A DNA stretch of 64,000 bases from an uncultured Exiguobacterium sp. (GTDB taxonomy: Bacteria > Bacillota > Bacilli > Exiguobacteriales > Exiguobacteriaceae), in assembly GCA_913775715.1 (NCBI GenBank), contig CAJYMC010000007.1, positions 124,001 through 188,000 on the forward strand, written 5' to 3'. This document shows positions 44,039-52,762 of this stretch, piece after piece; within the stretch, counting starts at the first letter, position 1, and each line of letters begins with the position of its first letter. Made by a program: the position numbers and the translations under genes. The notes under the pieces are model-generated. The model ran no database searches. It saw nothing but the letters and a program-made list of their open reading frames with translations, and had not been told where the DNA came from.

Positions 44039-45082
44039 ATGGGAGTCAAGGTGGCAGTCAATGGTTTTGGTCGAATTGGTCGAATGGTCTTTCGACGTCT
44101 GATCGCTGAGGGGAAAAGCGAAGTCGTAGCAATCAATGCGAGTTATCCAGTCGAAACGCTCGCGCATTTAATCAAGTACGATACAGTACACGGGAAATTC
44201 AATTATCCGGTGGACATCATCGATGGGGCGTTGATGGTTGACGGAAGACAAATTCAAATCGTCAGTGAACGCAATCCTGAGCTATTGCCGTGGGGGGAAC
44301 TCGGCATCGATATCGTCGTCGAAGCGACAGGAAAGTTCAACTCAGATACGGGTGCTGCGAAGCATTTAGTAGCAGGCGCAAAAAAGGTCGTCATCACGGC
44401 ACCTGCTAAAGGGGATGTCCGGACGATCGTCATGGGTGTCAATGACGACATGTATGATCATGAAACAGATGCTATCGTCTCGAACGCATCATGTACGACG
44501 AACTGTCTCGCACCTGTCGTGCAAGTCATCGATCGGGCATTCGGCATCGAATCCGGTCTCTTGACGACGGTGCATGCGTTTACAAACGATCAAAATAATA
44601 TCGATAATCCACATAAGGATTTACGTCGTGCCCGTGCGTGCGGCTCATCGATCATTCCGACATCAACAGGTGCGGCAAAGGCGATTTCTCTCGTTTTACC
44701 ACACTTGGAAGGAAAATTGAATGGACTCGCGCTTCGTGTCCCGACACCAAACGTCTCACTTGTCGATCTTGTCGTAGAAGTCAGTCGCGATACGACAGTT
44801 GCTGAAGTGAACGAAGCGTTCACGAAGGCAGCGGACGGTGCGCTCGAAGGCATTCTAGGAATGACAATGGAACCGCTCGTCTCGATCGACTTCAACGGAG
44901 AAGAGCGTTCTACGGTCGTCGACGGACTCTCGACGATGGTCATGGGAGGTCGTCAGGTGAAGGTCCTCGCTTGGTACGATAATGAGTGGGGTTACTCCTG
45001 CCGTGTCGTCGATCTCGTACACCTTGTTTCGGCGCACTTAGAGGCGATGGGAACGGTTGAAAAAGAACTTGAATTGAATTAA
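44039..45082 (+). CDS. gapB: Gluconeogenic NADP-type glyceraldehyde-3-phosphate dehydrogenase
   Basis: The 347-residue enzyme interconverts 1,3-bisphosphoglycerate and glyceraldehyde 3-phosphate. NGFGRIGRMVFRR forms the cofactor site and SNASCTTNCLAPVV holds the catalytic Cys. The region after strand 2 reads NASYPVETLAHLIKYD, without the Asp that selects NAD in GapA, which fits the NADP-preferring GapB group. Position before speD and nrdR matches B. subtilis gapB. Start ATG 44039 follows AAGGGGG; an in-frame ATG at 43961 lies inside the promoter and cre site, so it is not used. Confidence 0.94.
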   Translation: MGVKVAVNGFGRIGRMVFRRLIAEGKSEVVAINASYPVETLAHLIKYDTVHGKFNYPVDIIDGALMVDGRQIQIVSERNPELLPWGELGIDIVVEATGKFNSDTGAAKHLVAGAKKVVITAPAKGDVRTIVMGVNDDMYDHETDAIVSNASCTTNCLAPVVQVIDRAFGIESGLLTTVHAFTNDQNNIDNPHKDLRRARACGSSIIPTSTGAAKAISLVLPHLEGKLNGLALRVPTPNVSLVDLVVEVSRDTTVAEVNEAFTKAADGALEGILGMTMEPLVSIDFNGEERSTVVDGLSTMVMGGRQVKVLAWYDNEWGYSCRVVDLVHLVSAHLEAMGTVEKELELN

Positions 45083-45161
45083 TGATAACGGGCAGATTCC
45101 AGTAATGACGGGATCTGTCCCGTTTTTTTTCTAGAAATGTATTAATTTTTGAAATTTATCC

Positions 45162-45190
45162 TTGTGTATCTTTTTGATACTCGCTATAAT
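45162..45190 (+). promoter_or_regulatory. speD promoter
   Basis: TTGTGT (45162-45167), a 17-base spacer, and a perfect TATAAT (45185-45190). Transcription should begin near 45197, leaving a leader of about 143 nt before speD. Confidence 0.8.
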
Positions 45191-45197
45191 TCAAATC

Positions 45198-45340
45198 GTG
45201 AACTTCAATCGGTCTGGCAATCGCAGCTTAAAGGGTTAGGACCTCTCTGGACTAACTTTCCCCCGTGGGTGCGAACGACTCAGGCGCAAAGTAAGTGATC
45301 AACTACTTTGAAGACCATTGAATGTAGGGGGGATCCACAA
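45198..45340 (+). promoter_or_regulatory. Structured speD leader, candidate translational riboswitch
   Basis: The leader is closed by a long-range stem: TTCAAT-C-GGTCT (45204-45215) pairs with AGACCATTGAA (45312-45322), 11 pairs with one bulge. Inside are three hairpins: GTTAG/CTAAC (45235-45239 with 45252-45256), CCC/GGG (45260-45262 with 45267-45269), and CAAAGTA/TACTTTG (45287-45293 with 45304-45310). The Shine-Dalgarno GGGGGG (45327-45332) lies 4 bases after the closing stem and can alternatively pair with UCCCCC (45259-45264). No terminator is present, so control would be translational. I cannot match it to a riboswitch class I know. Confidence 0.65.
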
Positions 45341-45727
45341 ATGGATACTATGGGAAGACACATTATTGCAGAACTTTGGGATTGTAATCCTGAAAAATTG
45401 AACGACATGGAATTCGTTGAACGACTTTTCGTTGACGCAGCACTTCAAGCAGGTGCAGAAGTACGAGAAGTAGCATTCCACAAGTTTGCACCACACGGCG
45501 TCAGTGGCGTCGTCATTATCTCTGAATCGCACTTAACGATTCACAGTTTCCCAGAGCACGGGTATGCATCGGTTGATGTCTTTACTTGTGGGGATCGGAT
45601 CGATCCAGCCATCGCAGCGAATTATATTGCTGAAAAGCTCGATGCGAAAATCCGTGAAAATGTCGAAATTCCACGTGGTATGGGACCTGTTCAAGTTCCA
45701 GCGGCTACTGTCCAGCACGTCAACTGA
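45341..45727 (+). CDS. speD: S-adenosylmethionine decarboxylase proenzyme
   Basis: The 128-residue pyruvoyl enzyme makes decarboxylated SAM, the aminopropyl donor for spermidine. It self-cleaves at the Glu62-Ser63 bond inside [19 protein letters not shown], where Ser63 becomes the pyruvoyl group. VDVFTCG with the catalytic Cys follows. The start ATG 45341 (MDTMGRH) matches the B. subtilis N-terminus and follows GGGGGGA by 8 bases; an in-frame ATG at 45308 would fall in the structured leader. Length fits (126 in B. subtilis). No speE is in the window. Confidence 0.96.
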   Translation: MDTMGRHIIAELWDCNPEKLNDMEFVERLFVDAALQAGAEVREVAFHKFAPHGVSGVVIISESHLTIHSFPEHGYASVDVFTCGDRIDPAIAANYIAEKLDAKIRENVEIPRGMGPVQVPAATVQHVN

Positions 45728-45750
45728 CAATACACACGAATTCGTCAAGT

Positions 45751-45776
45751 CCTCGTCGTTCAGACGAGGGCTTTTT
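45751..45776 (+). terminator. speD terminator
   Basis: The stem CCTCGTC / GACGAGG with a 5-nt loop is followed by GCTTTTT. Confidence 0.8.
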
Positions 45777-45834
45777 AATATGTCTGACGTCTGTTATTCT
45801 TAATAGTAGAAGAAACAAAGAAAAGAGGATGACC

Positions 45835-46203
45835 ATGGGACTGAAGGAACGTTTGCAAAAACAGCTAGAGACATCCGATACACATAAAAACGAAAACTTA
45901 CGCACACACTACTACGCGGCAACGGTTGAAATGTTGTTTGCTGGTTTAGAAAATATCTTAAAGCAAGATGGCGGAACGGTTCGTCGTGTTGACGCGGAAC
46001 GTGGAGAACTCGCTTTTACATTAAAAGAAGTCGACGGACTCGCGACCGTCATCATGGTCGCAGGCGGACGTACGGCTGTCGATCTCTTCTTACACCGTGA
46101 AAGTCTTCTCGGACCTGATCTCGAAAAACACATTGAGCGCATCTATGCGTCGCTTGACGCAGGATACCGATTAAAAATGATTGGAACAAAAGAAATCACC
46201 TGA
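45835..46203 (+). CDS. Hypothetical protein upstream of nrdR
   Basis: I do not recognise this 122-residue protein. It appears soluble and mixed alpha/beta: a helical start ([19 protein letters not shown]), a central region with [23 protein letters not shown], and an amphipathic end. No membrane segment, signal or metal motif is visible. Start ATG 45835 was preferred because AAGAGGA precedes it at normal distance; ATG 45829 touches that site. It lies 13 bases before nrdR, so the two are probably co-transcribed. In B. subtilis nrdR follows speD without this gene. Confidence 0.75.
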   Translation: MGLKERLQKQLETSDTHKNENLRTHYYAATVEMLFAGLENILKQDGGTVRRVDAERGELAFTLKEVDGLATVIMVAGGRTAVDLFLHRESLLGPDLEKHIERIYASLDAGYRLKMIGTKEIT

Positions 46204-46216
46204 ACGGAGGTACGGC

Positions 46217-46693
46217 ATGCGCTGTCCAGCCTGTAATTTTAACGGAACAAAAGTACTGGACTCAAGACCAGTCCAGGATTTCGGTTCGATTCGAAGAAGA
46301 CGTGAATGCGAGTCTTGCGGCTATCGTTTTACGACATTCGAAATGGTCGAACAGACCCCTTTAATCATTGTAAAGAAAGACGGAACACGTGACGAATTCA
46401 ATCGCGAGAAAATTTTGCGGGGACTAGTGCGTGCCTGTGAAAAACGTCCGATTTCGATTGAACAGCTGGAAATGGTCGTCAGTCGGGTTGAAAAGGCATT
46501 ACGGGCGACGGCTCAGCATGAGATTCCAAGTGAGCAGGTCGGACGTCTCGTGTTAAATGAATTAGCTTCCGTCGATGAAGTGGCATACGTCCGCTTTGCG
46601 AGTGTTTATAAACAATTCAAGGACATCAATGTCTTCTTCCAAGAGCTCTCAGAGCTGATGGAGCGACATCAAGAAAATGACCGTGAAAATTGA
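46217..46693 (+). CDS. nrdR: Transcriptional repressor NrdR
   Basis: The 158-residue ATP/dATP-sensing repressor of ribonucleotide reductase genes has an N-terminal zinc ribbon ([17 protein letters not shown] with CxxC, then CESCG) and an ATP-cone (about 50-140: [20 protein letters not shown]). ACGGAGG precedes the ATG. Position between speD and dnaB equals B. subtilis ytcG/nrdR. No nrd genes lie in this window, so its targets are elsewhere. Confidence 0.97.
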   Translation: MRCPACNFNGTKVLDSRPVQDFGSIRRRRECESCGYRFTTFEMVEQTPLIIVKKDGTRDEFNREKILRGLVRACEKRPISIEQLEMVVSRVEKALRATAQHEIPSEQVGRLVLNELASVDEVAYVRFASVYKQFKDINVFFQELSELMERHQENDREN

Positions 46694-46703
46694 ACGTGAT
46701 ATG

Positions 46704-46745
46704 AGAGAGGTCGTCTGTCCGGTCAGCGTACCTCTCTTTTTCTCC
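46704..46745 (+). terminator. Terminator between nrdR and dnaB
   Basis: AGAGAGGT pairs with ACCTCTCT across an 18-nt loop, followed by a T-rich stretch. Confidence 0.7.
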
Positions 46746-46765
46746 CTAAGGAAAGGACGAGTCAG

Positions 46766-48127
46766 ATGGTAGAACGTGAACTTTCCGGTACCGATCTTTG
46801 CTTAGTGATGAGCAATGGTGTCGTCGACCGTGAAGCCTATCAATCTTTATATTATTTGTACCAACCAATCATCGGTGTCAAAGCGCTTGGGCTCTATCAA
46901 ACCTTTTGGAGTGAGATGATTCCGGGGAAAACAAAATCCCAATACATCTCCCATGCGGAACTTGGAACGCTACTCGGTTTTTCGGTCGATGAGTTCAAGG
47001 AAGAGTTATTCAAGCTAGAAGGGATCGGGTTGATTCGGACGTTCGAAGCGCGCCAAGCCGCGTATCGCTACATCTATCAAATCAGAGTGCCGCTCGCGCC
47101 GAACACTTTCTTGAATGATGGAGTGTTATCGAGTCTGCTGTTCTACCGCGTTGGTGAAATCCGGTTCCGGTCGTTACAGCATCGTTTCCGGACAGAGCCA
47201 CTTCCGAAGAACATCGTTGATCGGACGGTCCGGTTTGATCAAGTATTCGATGTGAAGGCTGGTCTTGCTTCCGCGCATCAGCCAAAAGCTTATGCGAAAC
47301 AGGAACGTGCGGTGTATGAATTTGATTATTCGTTTGATCTAGAAGAGATGAAGCGACAAACTGATCGTTTCCTGCCACGAACATTTTATTCAAAGGCGAT
47401 CGATCATCTGCTCGTGAAGCTTGCTTACGTCACGCAGTCGAATGAAGCATTGATGGCGGAACTGTTGAATGCCCGTTTCCGTCACGAAGCATACTTGCCG
47501 ATGACCGATGCTGAGAAACAAGAACGTTGCAAACAGATGATGTTGTCAGCGAAACAAAAACTCAGCCGCGAGAAAAAAGCGAAGGTCGCCTCACTCGACA
47601 CAATCGAGATCGGAGACGTCGAAGCGACGGAAACGATGGAAAGCACCCATCCGAAGCATTATGTCGCGAAGTTACGGAAGGTCAAAGCGCTGTCTGAACG
47701 CGATGAAGAGTTGATCCAGCAACTGATCATCGATTATGAAATGTCGTCTGGGATCGTCAATGCCGCTTACTACTATGCGCTCGTCGTCAAAAAAGACAAC
47801 CGATTCAGTAAGAACTTCCTTTTATCGATCGTCGATGATTGGAAACAGAAAGGGTACGTGACGGCGTCCGAAGCACTGGCGAAAACGCAGGAACAGGATG
47901 ACTTGATCGCGAAGAAACAGGAGCAAAAACAAGAACGCGCGCGTCAGACCGTTGGTGGACGTCGGGGACGGACAAGCAATACGAACGGTGGTCCGAATCC
48001 GAAGTGGTTGCAAGAAGAGAAGGCAAAACAACAGCAGTATGAAGCCTCTAAAAAAGCGAGTTTCGAAGCAGATGTTCCAGACGATGAAGAGATGGAACGG
48101 ATCTTACGAGAACTGAAGGGGAACTAA
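46766..48127 (+). CDS. dnaB: Replication initiation and membrane attachment protein DnaB
   Basis: The 453-residue Firmicute DnaB works with DnaD and DnaI to load the DnaC helicase at oriC and at restart sites. The N-terminal winged-helix-like part (about 1-120) includes YQSLYYLYQPIIGVKALGLY. The C-terminal DnaB/DnaD domain (about 310-400) contains YEMSSGIVNAAYYYALVVKKDNRFSKN, which I place by its YxxxIx3G-like helices. A basic, Gln-rich tail ends the protein. AAGGAAAGG precedes the ATG. dnaI follows after 12 bases, the standard dnaB-dnaI operon. Confidence 0.95.
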   Translation: MVERELSGTDLCLVMSNGVVDREAYQSLYYLYQPIIGVKALGLYQTFWSEMIPGKTKSQYISHAELGTLLGFSVDEFKEELFKLEGIGLIRTFEARQAAYRYIYQIRVPLAPNTFLNDGVLSSLLFYRVGEIRFRSLQHRFRTEPLPKNIVDRTVRFDQVFDVKAGLASAHQPKAYAKQERAVYEFDYSFDLEEMKRQTDRFLPRTFYSKAIDHLLVKLAYVTQSNEALMAELLNARFRHEAYLPMTDAEKQERCKQMMLSAKQKLSREKKAKVASLDTIEIGDVEATETMESTHPKHYVAKLRKVKALSERDEELIQQLIIDYEMSSGIVNAAYYYALVVKKDNRFSKNFLLSIVDDWKQKGYVTASEALAKTQEQDDLIAKKQEQKQERARQTVGGRRGRTSNTNGGPNPKWLQEEKAKQQQYEASKKASFEADVPDDEEMERILRELKGN

Positions 48128-48139
48128 AGGAGTCGGGAC

Positions 48140-49057
48140 ATGGAACATATCCAATCATCTATCGAAAAAATATTAAGTCGACCGGACGTCGCAGAATCGG
48201 TTCGAGCGATTCAACAACGGGTGTTGTCTCATCCGGGGGTCGTCATGTTCTTACGGACGCATCCGGAAATCGATCAACGGATGATCGAACGGGGCATGCT
48301 CAAGCTGAATGAATACGCGGAACAGATGGACGGAAATCGACTGATTGAAAGTAAAGCCGTCATCGAAGGCTACCAGCCGATCCTGCACGTCGAAAAAGGA
48401 CAGATCGTCGTCTCGTATGAGAAGTCGCAAGCACTCAAAGACCGCGAGGATGAACGTGCGCTTGAGAAGAAATTCAAGAGCTTGTTCCTGCCAGATGAAG
48501 TGCGCGATGCGAACTTTAGTGATTTCGACTTGTCGACGACGGACCGGAAGCTCGCCTTACGCGCGGCTTCGCAGTTCCTCAATCATCTGCGTTCAAAAGA
48601 GCATGTAAAGGGACTGTACCTGCACGGTAGCTTTGGTGTCGGGAAAACGTATCTCTTGGCTGCGATCGGGAATGCACTGAAGAAAGAACGGATTGCTACG
48701 ATTCTCGTCCATGCCCCGGGGTTCGTCGCTGAAGCGAAACGACGGATCCGGTCTGACTCGTTCGATACGTTCCTCGAAGGCTTCCAAACGATTCCAGTCT
48801 TATTAATTGACGATATCGGCGCAGAGTCGATCAGTCCGTGGGTACGGGATGAATTGTTCGGGATCATTTTGCAATATCGTATGATGCATCGTCTGCCGAC
48901 ATTGTTCAGCTCGAACTTATCGTATGATGAACTCGAGCTCCATTTCGGGATTACGAACGATCAAGGCGATAAATTAAAAGCCGCACGACTGATGGAACGG
49001 ATCCGGACGACGACACAACCGATCGAGTTCCTTGGCGAAAATCGACGTCGCTACTAA
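48140..49057 (+). CDS. dnaI: Primosomal protein DnaI (helicase loader)
   Basis: The 305-residue AAA+ ATPase loads the replicative helicase. The N-terminal domain (about 1-105) contacts the helicase. The ATPase core has Walker A in GSFGVGKTYLLAAIGN, Walker B in VLLIDDIG, and sensor/arginine residues in LFSSNLSYDEL and RLMERIRT. In B. subtilis the N-domain carries zinc-binding cysteines; I see no Cys cluster here, so that site may be absent. AAAGGAG lies before the ATG. Confidence 0.95.
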   Translation: MEHIQSSIEKILSRPDVAESVRAIQQRVLSHPGVVMFLRTHPEIDQRMIERGMLKLNEYAEQMDGNRLIESKAVIEGYQPILHVEKGQIVVSYEKSQALKDREDERALEKKFKSLFLPDEVRDANFSDFDLSTTDRKLALRAASQFLNHLRSKEHVKGLYLHGSFGVGKTYLLAAIGNALKKERIATILVHAPGFVAEAKRRIRSDSFDTFLEGFQTIPVLLIDDIGAESISPWVRDELFGIILQYRMMHRLPTLFSSNLSYDELELHFGITNDQGDKLKAARLMERIRTTTQPIEFLGENRRRY

Positions 49058-49063
49058 TTTTCC

Positions 49064-49093
49064 TTGTCAAGGAAGCGGCCGATTCGTTATACT
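49064..49093 (+). promoter_or_regulatory. thrS promoter
   Basis: TTGTCA (49064-49069), an 18-base spacer, and TATACT (49088-49093), directly after the dnaI stop. Confidence 0.75.
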
Positions 49094-49099
49094 AATGAC

Positions 49100-49344
49100 A
49101 CGTCAATAGACGATGCAACGATTGAGGATATGAAGTATGAAATGAACCAAACTAGCGAGAGAAGAATGGTGGAAGCTTCTCATGGAATCATTCATGTCTT
49201 TACTCCCTCATAGCACGAACGGGGCTAATCCGTTTGCGCCTCACGCCCGTTAACGCGTGTTCGAGCCGAACCAGTGAATGGTCCGGGAACGAGGGTGGTA
49301 CCACGAGATTAAGACTCGTCCCTTTTTAGGGATGAGTCTTTTTT
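49100..49344 (+). promoter_or_regulatory. T-box leader of thrS (tRNA-Thr sensing)
   Basis: AGGGTGGTACCACG at 49292-49305 is the invariant T-box element. It is followed by a terminator hairpin (AAGACTCGTCCCT with AGGGATGAGTCTT) and a T-run ending at 49344. The preceding 190 nt provide Stem I-III; an ACC triplet in AATGAACCAAAC (about 49142-49153) is a possible Thr specifier. Confidence 0.95.
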
Positions 49345-49368
49345 ATTTTGTTAAAGGGGGAAACAGTC

Positions 49369-51309
49369 ATGTCAAACATCGCACTTACATTTCCAGATGG
49401 CGCCGTAAAGGAATTCGCAGTCGGTACGACAGCAGAAGAAGTCGCTGCATCAATCAGCCCAGGACTTCGTAAAAAAGCATTTGCTGCCAAACTAAACGGG
49501 CACGCCATCGATTACCGTCGTCCAATCGAAGAGGACGGCACAATCGAATTGATCATGCCGGATTCAGAAGAAGGACTCGACTTGATTCGTCACTCTTCAG
49601 CTCACTTGATGGCACAAGCGATCAAACGTCTGTACCCAGATGAAACGATTCATCTTGGAATCGGACCGACAATCGAGAATGGTTTCTACTATGACATCGA
49701 TATGGAACGTCGTCTGACAGAAGAAGACTTACCAGAAATCGAGAAAATGATGAATAAAATCGCCGGTGAGAACTTGCCAATCGAACGGGAAGTCGTCTCG
49801 CGCGACGAAGCACTCGCGATCTATAAAGAACTCAATGATCCGTTGAAAGTCGAATTGATCGAATCGATTCCTGCTGATCAGGATTTGACGATTTACCGTC
49901 AAGGCGAATTCTTCGATCTCTGCCGTGGACCTCACGTTCCAGCGACAGCGAAGTTACAAGTCTTCAAATTGATGAGCATTGCTGGTGCTTACTGGCGTGG
50001 TGATTCCAAAAACAAGATGTTACAACGGATTTACGGTACAGCATGGGCGACAAAAGATCAGCTGAAACAACATCTCCACTTCCTCGCTGAAGCGAAAGAG
50101 CGGGATCACCGTAAGCTCGGGAAGGAACTTGGCTTGTTCTTCACTTCTCAAGAAGTCGGTCAAGGACTCCCGATGTGGCTACCAAAAGGAGCAGCAATCC
50201 GTCGGACGGTCGAGCGTTATATCGTCGATAAAGAACTCGAACTTGGATATGAGCACGTCTACACACCGGTTCTCGGTTCAGTCGATCTATACAAGACATC
50301 GGGTCACTGGGATCACTATCAAGATGACATGTTCCCGAAAATGGAGATGGACAATGAAGAACTCGTTCTTCGTCCGATGAACTGTCCACACCACATGATG
50401 GTCTACAAGAACGAACCGCGTTCGTACCGTGATTTACCGCTTCGTGTCGCGGAGCTTGGTGGCATGCACCGTTACGAAATGTCTGGTGCCTTGACTGGTC
50501 TTCAGCGCGTTCGCTACATGGTCCTTAACGATGGGCATACGTTCGTTCGCCCTGACCAAATGAAGGATGAGTTCAAAGCTATCGTTCACCTCATTCAAGA
50601 AGTCTATGCTGACTTCGGAATCACGGATTACAAATTCCGTCTTTCGTACCGTGACCCAGCGGATAAAGAGAAGTACTTCGATAACGATGCGATTTGGGAA
50701 ATGGCGCAACGTGAGTTGAAAGAAACAATGGATGAGCTCGAACTCGAATATTTCGAAGCAGAAGGCGAAGCTGCCTTCTACGGACCAAAGCTTGACGTTC
50801 AAGTTCGGACAGCACTTGGTAAAGATGAGACGCTTTCGACAGTCCAACTCGACTTCCTCTTACCAGAGCGATTCGAATTGACGTACAAAGGAAATGACGG
50901 ACAAGATCACCGTCCGGTCGTCTTACACCGAGGTGTCGTTTCGACGATGGAACGATTCGTTGCATACTTGATCGAAGAATACAAAGGCGCTTTCCCAACA
51001 TGGCTCGCACCTGTTCAGGTGAAATTGATTCCGGTTTCTAAAGTTCATGAAGACTATGCCCGTGAAATCAAAGCGATCTTGTTGAAAAAAGGAATTCGTG
51101 TCGAAACAGATTTCCGTGACGAGAAACTCGGATACCGGATTCGTGAAGCACAAGTCAATAAAGTACCAGTCATGCTCGTTCTAGGTGATAAAGAAGTCGA
51201 ATCGCGCGAAGTCAACATTCGTCGTTATGGTTCAAAAGACTCAAGCAATGCATCACTTGAACAATTCGTCGCTGATTTAGAACAAGAAATCGCGAACCGT
51301 TCAAAATAA
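49369..51309 (+). CDS. thrS: Threonyl-tRNA synthetase
   Basis: The 646-residue class II synthetase has a TGS domain (about 1-62), the editing domain with [16 protein letters not shown] and the second His/Cys pair in the CRGPHVPAT region, and a catalytic core. Zinc ligands that read out Thr include Cys in [11 protein letters not shown]. Motif 2 is around [20 protein letters not shown]-terminal anticodon-binding domain is at about 540-646. Start ATG 49369 follows AAAGGGGGAAA; an ATG seven codons earlier would precede this site. Length equals B. subtilis ThrS (643). Confidence 0.97.
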   Translation: MSNIALTFPDGAVKEFAVGTTAEEVAASISPGLRKKAFAAKLNGHAIDYRRPIEEDGTIELIMPDSEEGLDLIRHSSAHLMAQAIKRLYPDETIHLGIGPTIENGFYYDIDMERRLTEEDLPEIEKMMNKIAGENLPIEREVVSRDEALAIYKELNDPLKVELIESIPADQDLTIYRQGEFFDLCRGPHVPATAKLQVFKLMSIAGAYWRGDSKNKMLQRIYGTAWATKDQLKQHLHFLAEAKERDHRKLGKELGLFFTSQEVGQGLPMWLPKGAAIRRTVERYIVDKELELGYEHVYTPVLGSVDLYKTSGHWDHYQDDMFPKMEMDNEELVLRPMNCPHHMMVYKNEPRSYRDLPLRVAELGGMHRYEMSGALTGLQRVRYMVLNDGHTFVRPDQMKDEFKAIVHLIQEVYADFGITDYKFRLSYRDPADKEKYFDNDAIWEMAQRELKETMDELELEYFEAEGEAAFYGPKLDVQVRTALGKDETLSTVQLDFLLPERFELTYKGNDGQDHRPVVLHRGVVSTMERFVAYLIEEYKGAFPTWLAPVQVKLIPVSKVHEDYAREIKAILLKKGIRVETDFRDEKLGYRIREAQVNKVPVMLVLGDKEVESREVNIRRYGSKDSSNASLEQFVADLEQEIANRSK

Positions 51310-51318
51310 TGACGTATT

Positions 51319-51354
51319 ACCGATTGTTCCGTTTTACGGGATGATCGGTTTTTT
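51319..51354 (+). terminator. thrS terminator
   Basis: ACCGATTGTTCCG pairs with CGGGATGATCGGT (two mismatches or wobbles) and is followed by six T residues. Confidence 0.8.
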
Positions 51355-51502
51355 GTATATCCTTTAAAACAACTGCAGTAGATCCGATAAACAAGAGAGT
51401 TAGTTTTTAAAAAAAAGAAGATGGAAATATTTATTTTTATTTGGAAAAGGATTAGAATGTAATGGGAAATGGATAAATTTGTTTTATGAGTAGAAAGGAC
51501 GT

Positions 51503-52714
51503 ATGACATTGAAACGAACACTGACAGTAACGCTTGCTGCCTCTCTCTTGTTCATGGGAACTTCAGCTGAACAGCCAAAAGCAGCGACAACAAAAAAGAC
51601 ATATCGCATTACACCAAAAACAGAAGCGATCGATCCCTTGATTCGAAAATATACGACCTACAATGCGAAAACGCGAAATCATTATACGATGCGTTCTTAT
51701 TTAGAAAGACTTGAAAAAGAGGGTGGAGGTACACTAGTTTTAACGAAAGGAACGTATCTATCTCCCCTGCGTGTCGGAATCCCATCGAACACGACGGTCA
51801 TTTTAGAAGACGGAGTCATCATTAAAAAGACATCTGAAACGGGGACGTCGAAAATCAGTGCGACGACGAGTGTCTTTGACCTAGTAGCACCGTCTGTGTT
51901 ACGTCTGAATAAAAAAATGTCGAAATACAACGGTACGAAAAACGCACGCATCATAGGAAAAGGAAACGCGCAAATCGATTTAAACGGTTTTTCGCGGGGA
52001 TCTGCCTTTGCGATTGCACACAATCAAAATTTATATATCGGTGGCATCACAGTGCGTAATCAAAAAGGGTCACATGCGATGGAGTTAGACGCGACGAAAA
52101 ACGCGACGATTGAAAATATGAAGTTCGTGGATGCGACGATGATAGCGAATACAGGACCAAACGAATCGATCAACTTAGACACACCGGATCCAATCACGAA
52201 AGGTTTTCCGTGGAAGTGGTCTGCTCAAGATGGTACACCGAATTCGGATATCACGATTCGAAACAATGTTTTTTCTAACATTAACGTCGCCATTGGCACA
52301 CATCAATATACAGAGAATCGTTTACACACGAATATCAGGATTGAAAATAACTTGATCGATAAGACGAAGGACTATGCCATTTCAATGATGAACTGGAAAA
52401 ATCCGACCGTTATCAACAATACGATTCGCAATGTACACCGGGCAGACGGAAAAGCAATGACGATTTTAGGGCGAGGCATCATCGGCGGAACGATTCGCTA
52501 TAATACATTCGAAAACGCCGATCGTGCGATTCAAATGCAACCGTTTCAAAGCGATGGATATGCACCAATTTATAACTCATTTACGGAAACAGAAAAACAA
52601 TACATGCAACAAAATAGTGTCAAAGATGTTGGATTAGGAAGAATCGTCTTATTTACGAAATTAAACGAATATACGTATGTAACAGCTGAACGATATGACT
52701 TTGTTCCGTACTAA
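51503..52714 (+). CDS. Secreted right-handed parallel beta-helix protein
   Basis: The 403-residue exported protein has a signal peptide of about 28 residues (KRTLTVTLAASLLFMG core, cleavage near KAA). Repeated coils with N/I-T-I-x-N-N patterns follow, for example SDITIRNNVFSN, TNIRIENNLIDK and PTVINNTIRNV, typical of the pectate-lyase-like fold. No recognised catalytic residues are identified, so a polysaccharide lyase or hydrolase role is only a guess. Codons and the 150-base upstream region are more AT-rich than neighbours. AAAGGA sits only 3 bases before ATG 51503 but 9 bases before TTG 51509, so TTG may be the true start. It is not part of the conserved thrS-infC interval. Confidence 0.8.
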   Translation: MTLKRTLTVTLAASLLFMGTSAEQPKAATTKKTYRITPKTEAIDPLIRKYTTYNAKTRNHYTMRSYLERLEKEGGGTLVLTKGTYLSPLRVGIPSNTTVILEDGVIIKKTSETGTSKISATTSVFDLVAPSVLRLNKKMSKYNGTKNARIIGKGNAQIDLNGFSRGSAFAIAHNQNLYIGGITVRNQKGSHAMELDATKNATIENMKFVDATMIANTGPNESINLDTPDPITKGFPWKWSAQDGTPNSDITIRNNVFSNINVAIGTHQYTENRLHTNIRIENNLIDKTKDYAISMMNWKNPTVINNTIRNVHRADGKAMTILGRGIIGGTIRYNTFENADRAIQMQPFQSDGYAPIYNSFTETEKQYMQQNSVKDVGLGRIVLFTKLNEYTYVTAERYDFVPY

Positions 52715-52719
52715 AACCA

Positions 52720-52759
52720 AGCAAAAGCACCCAAGACTAGCATCGAGGGTGCTTGTTTT
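52720..52759. terminator. Terminator between the beta-helix gene and katA
   Basis: AAGCACCC and GGGTGCTT form a stem around a 14-nt loop, with A-rich and TTGTTTT flanks serving both convergent genes. Confidence 0.75.
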
Positions 52760-52762
52760 CCG

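Noticed and set aside
45198..45340. Explaining the speD leader as a T-box or SAM-I riboswitch
   Set aside because: The GGTGGNACC T-box element and the SAM-I conserved core with a downstream terminator are both missing.
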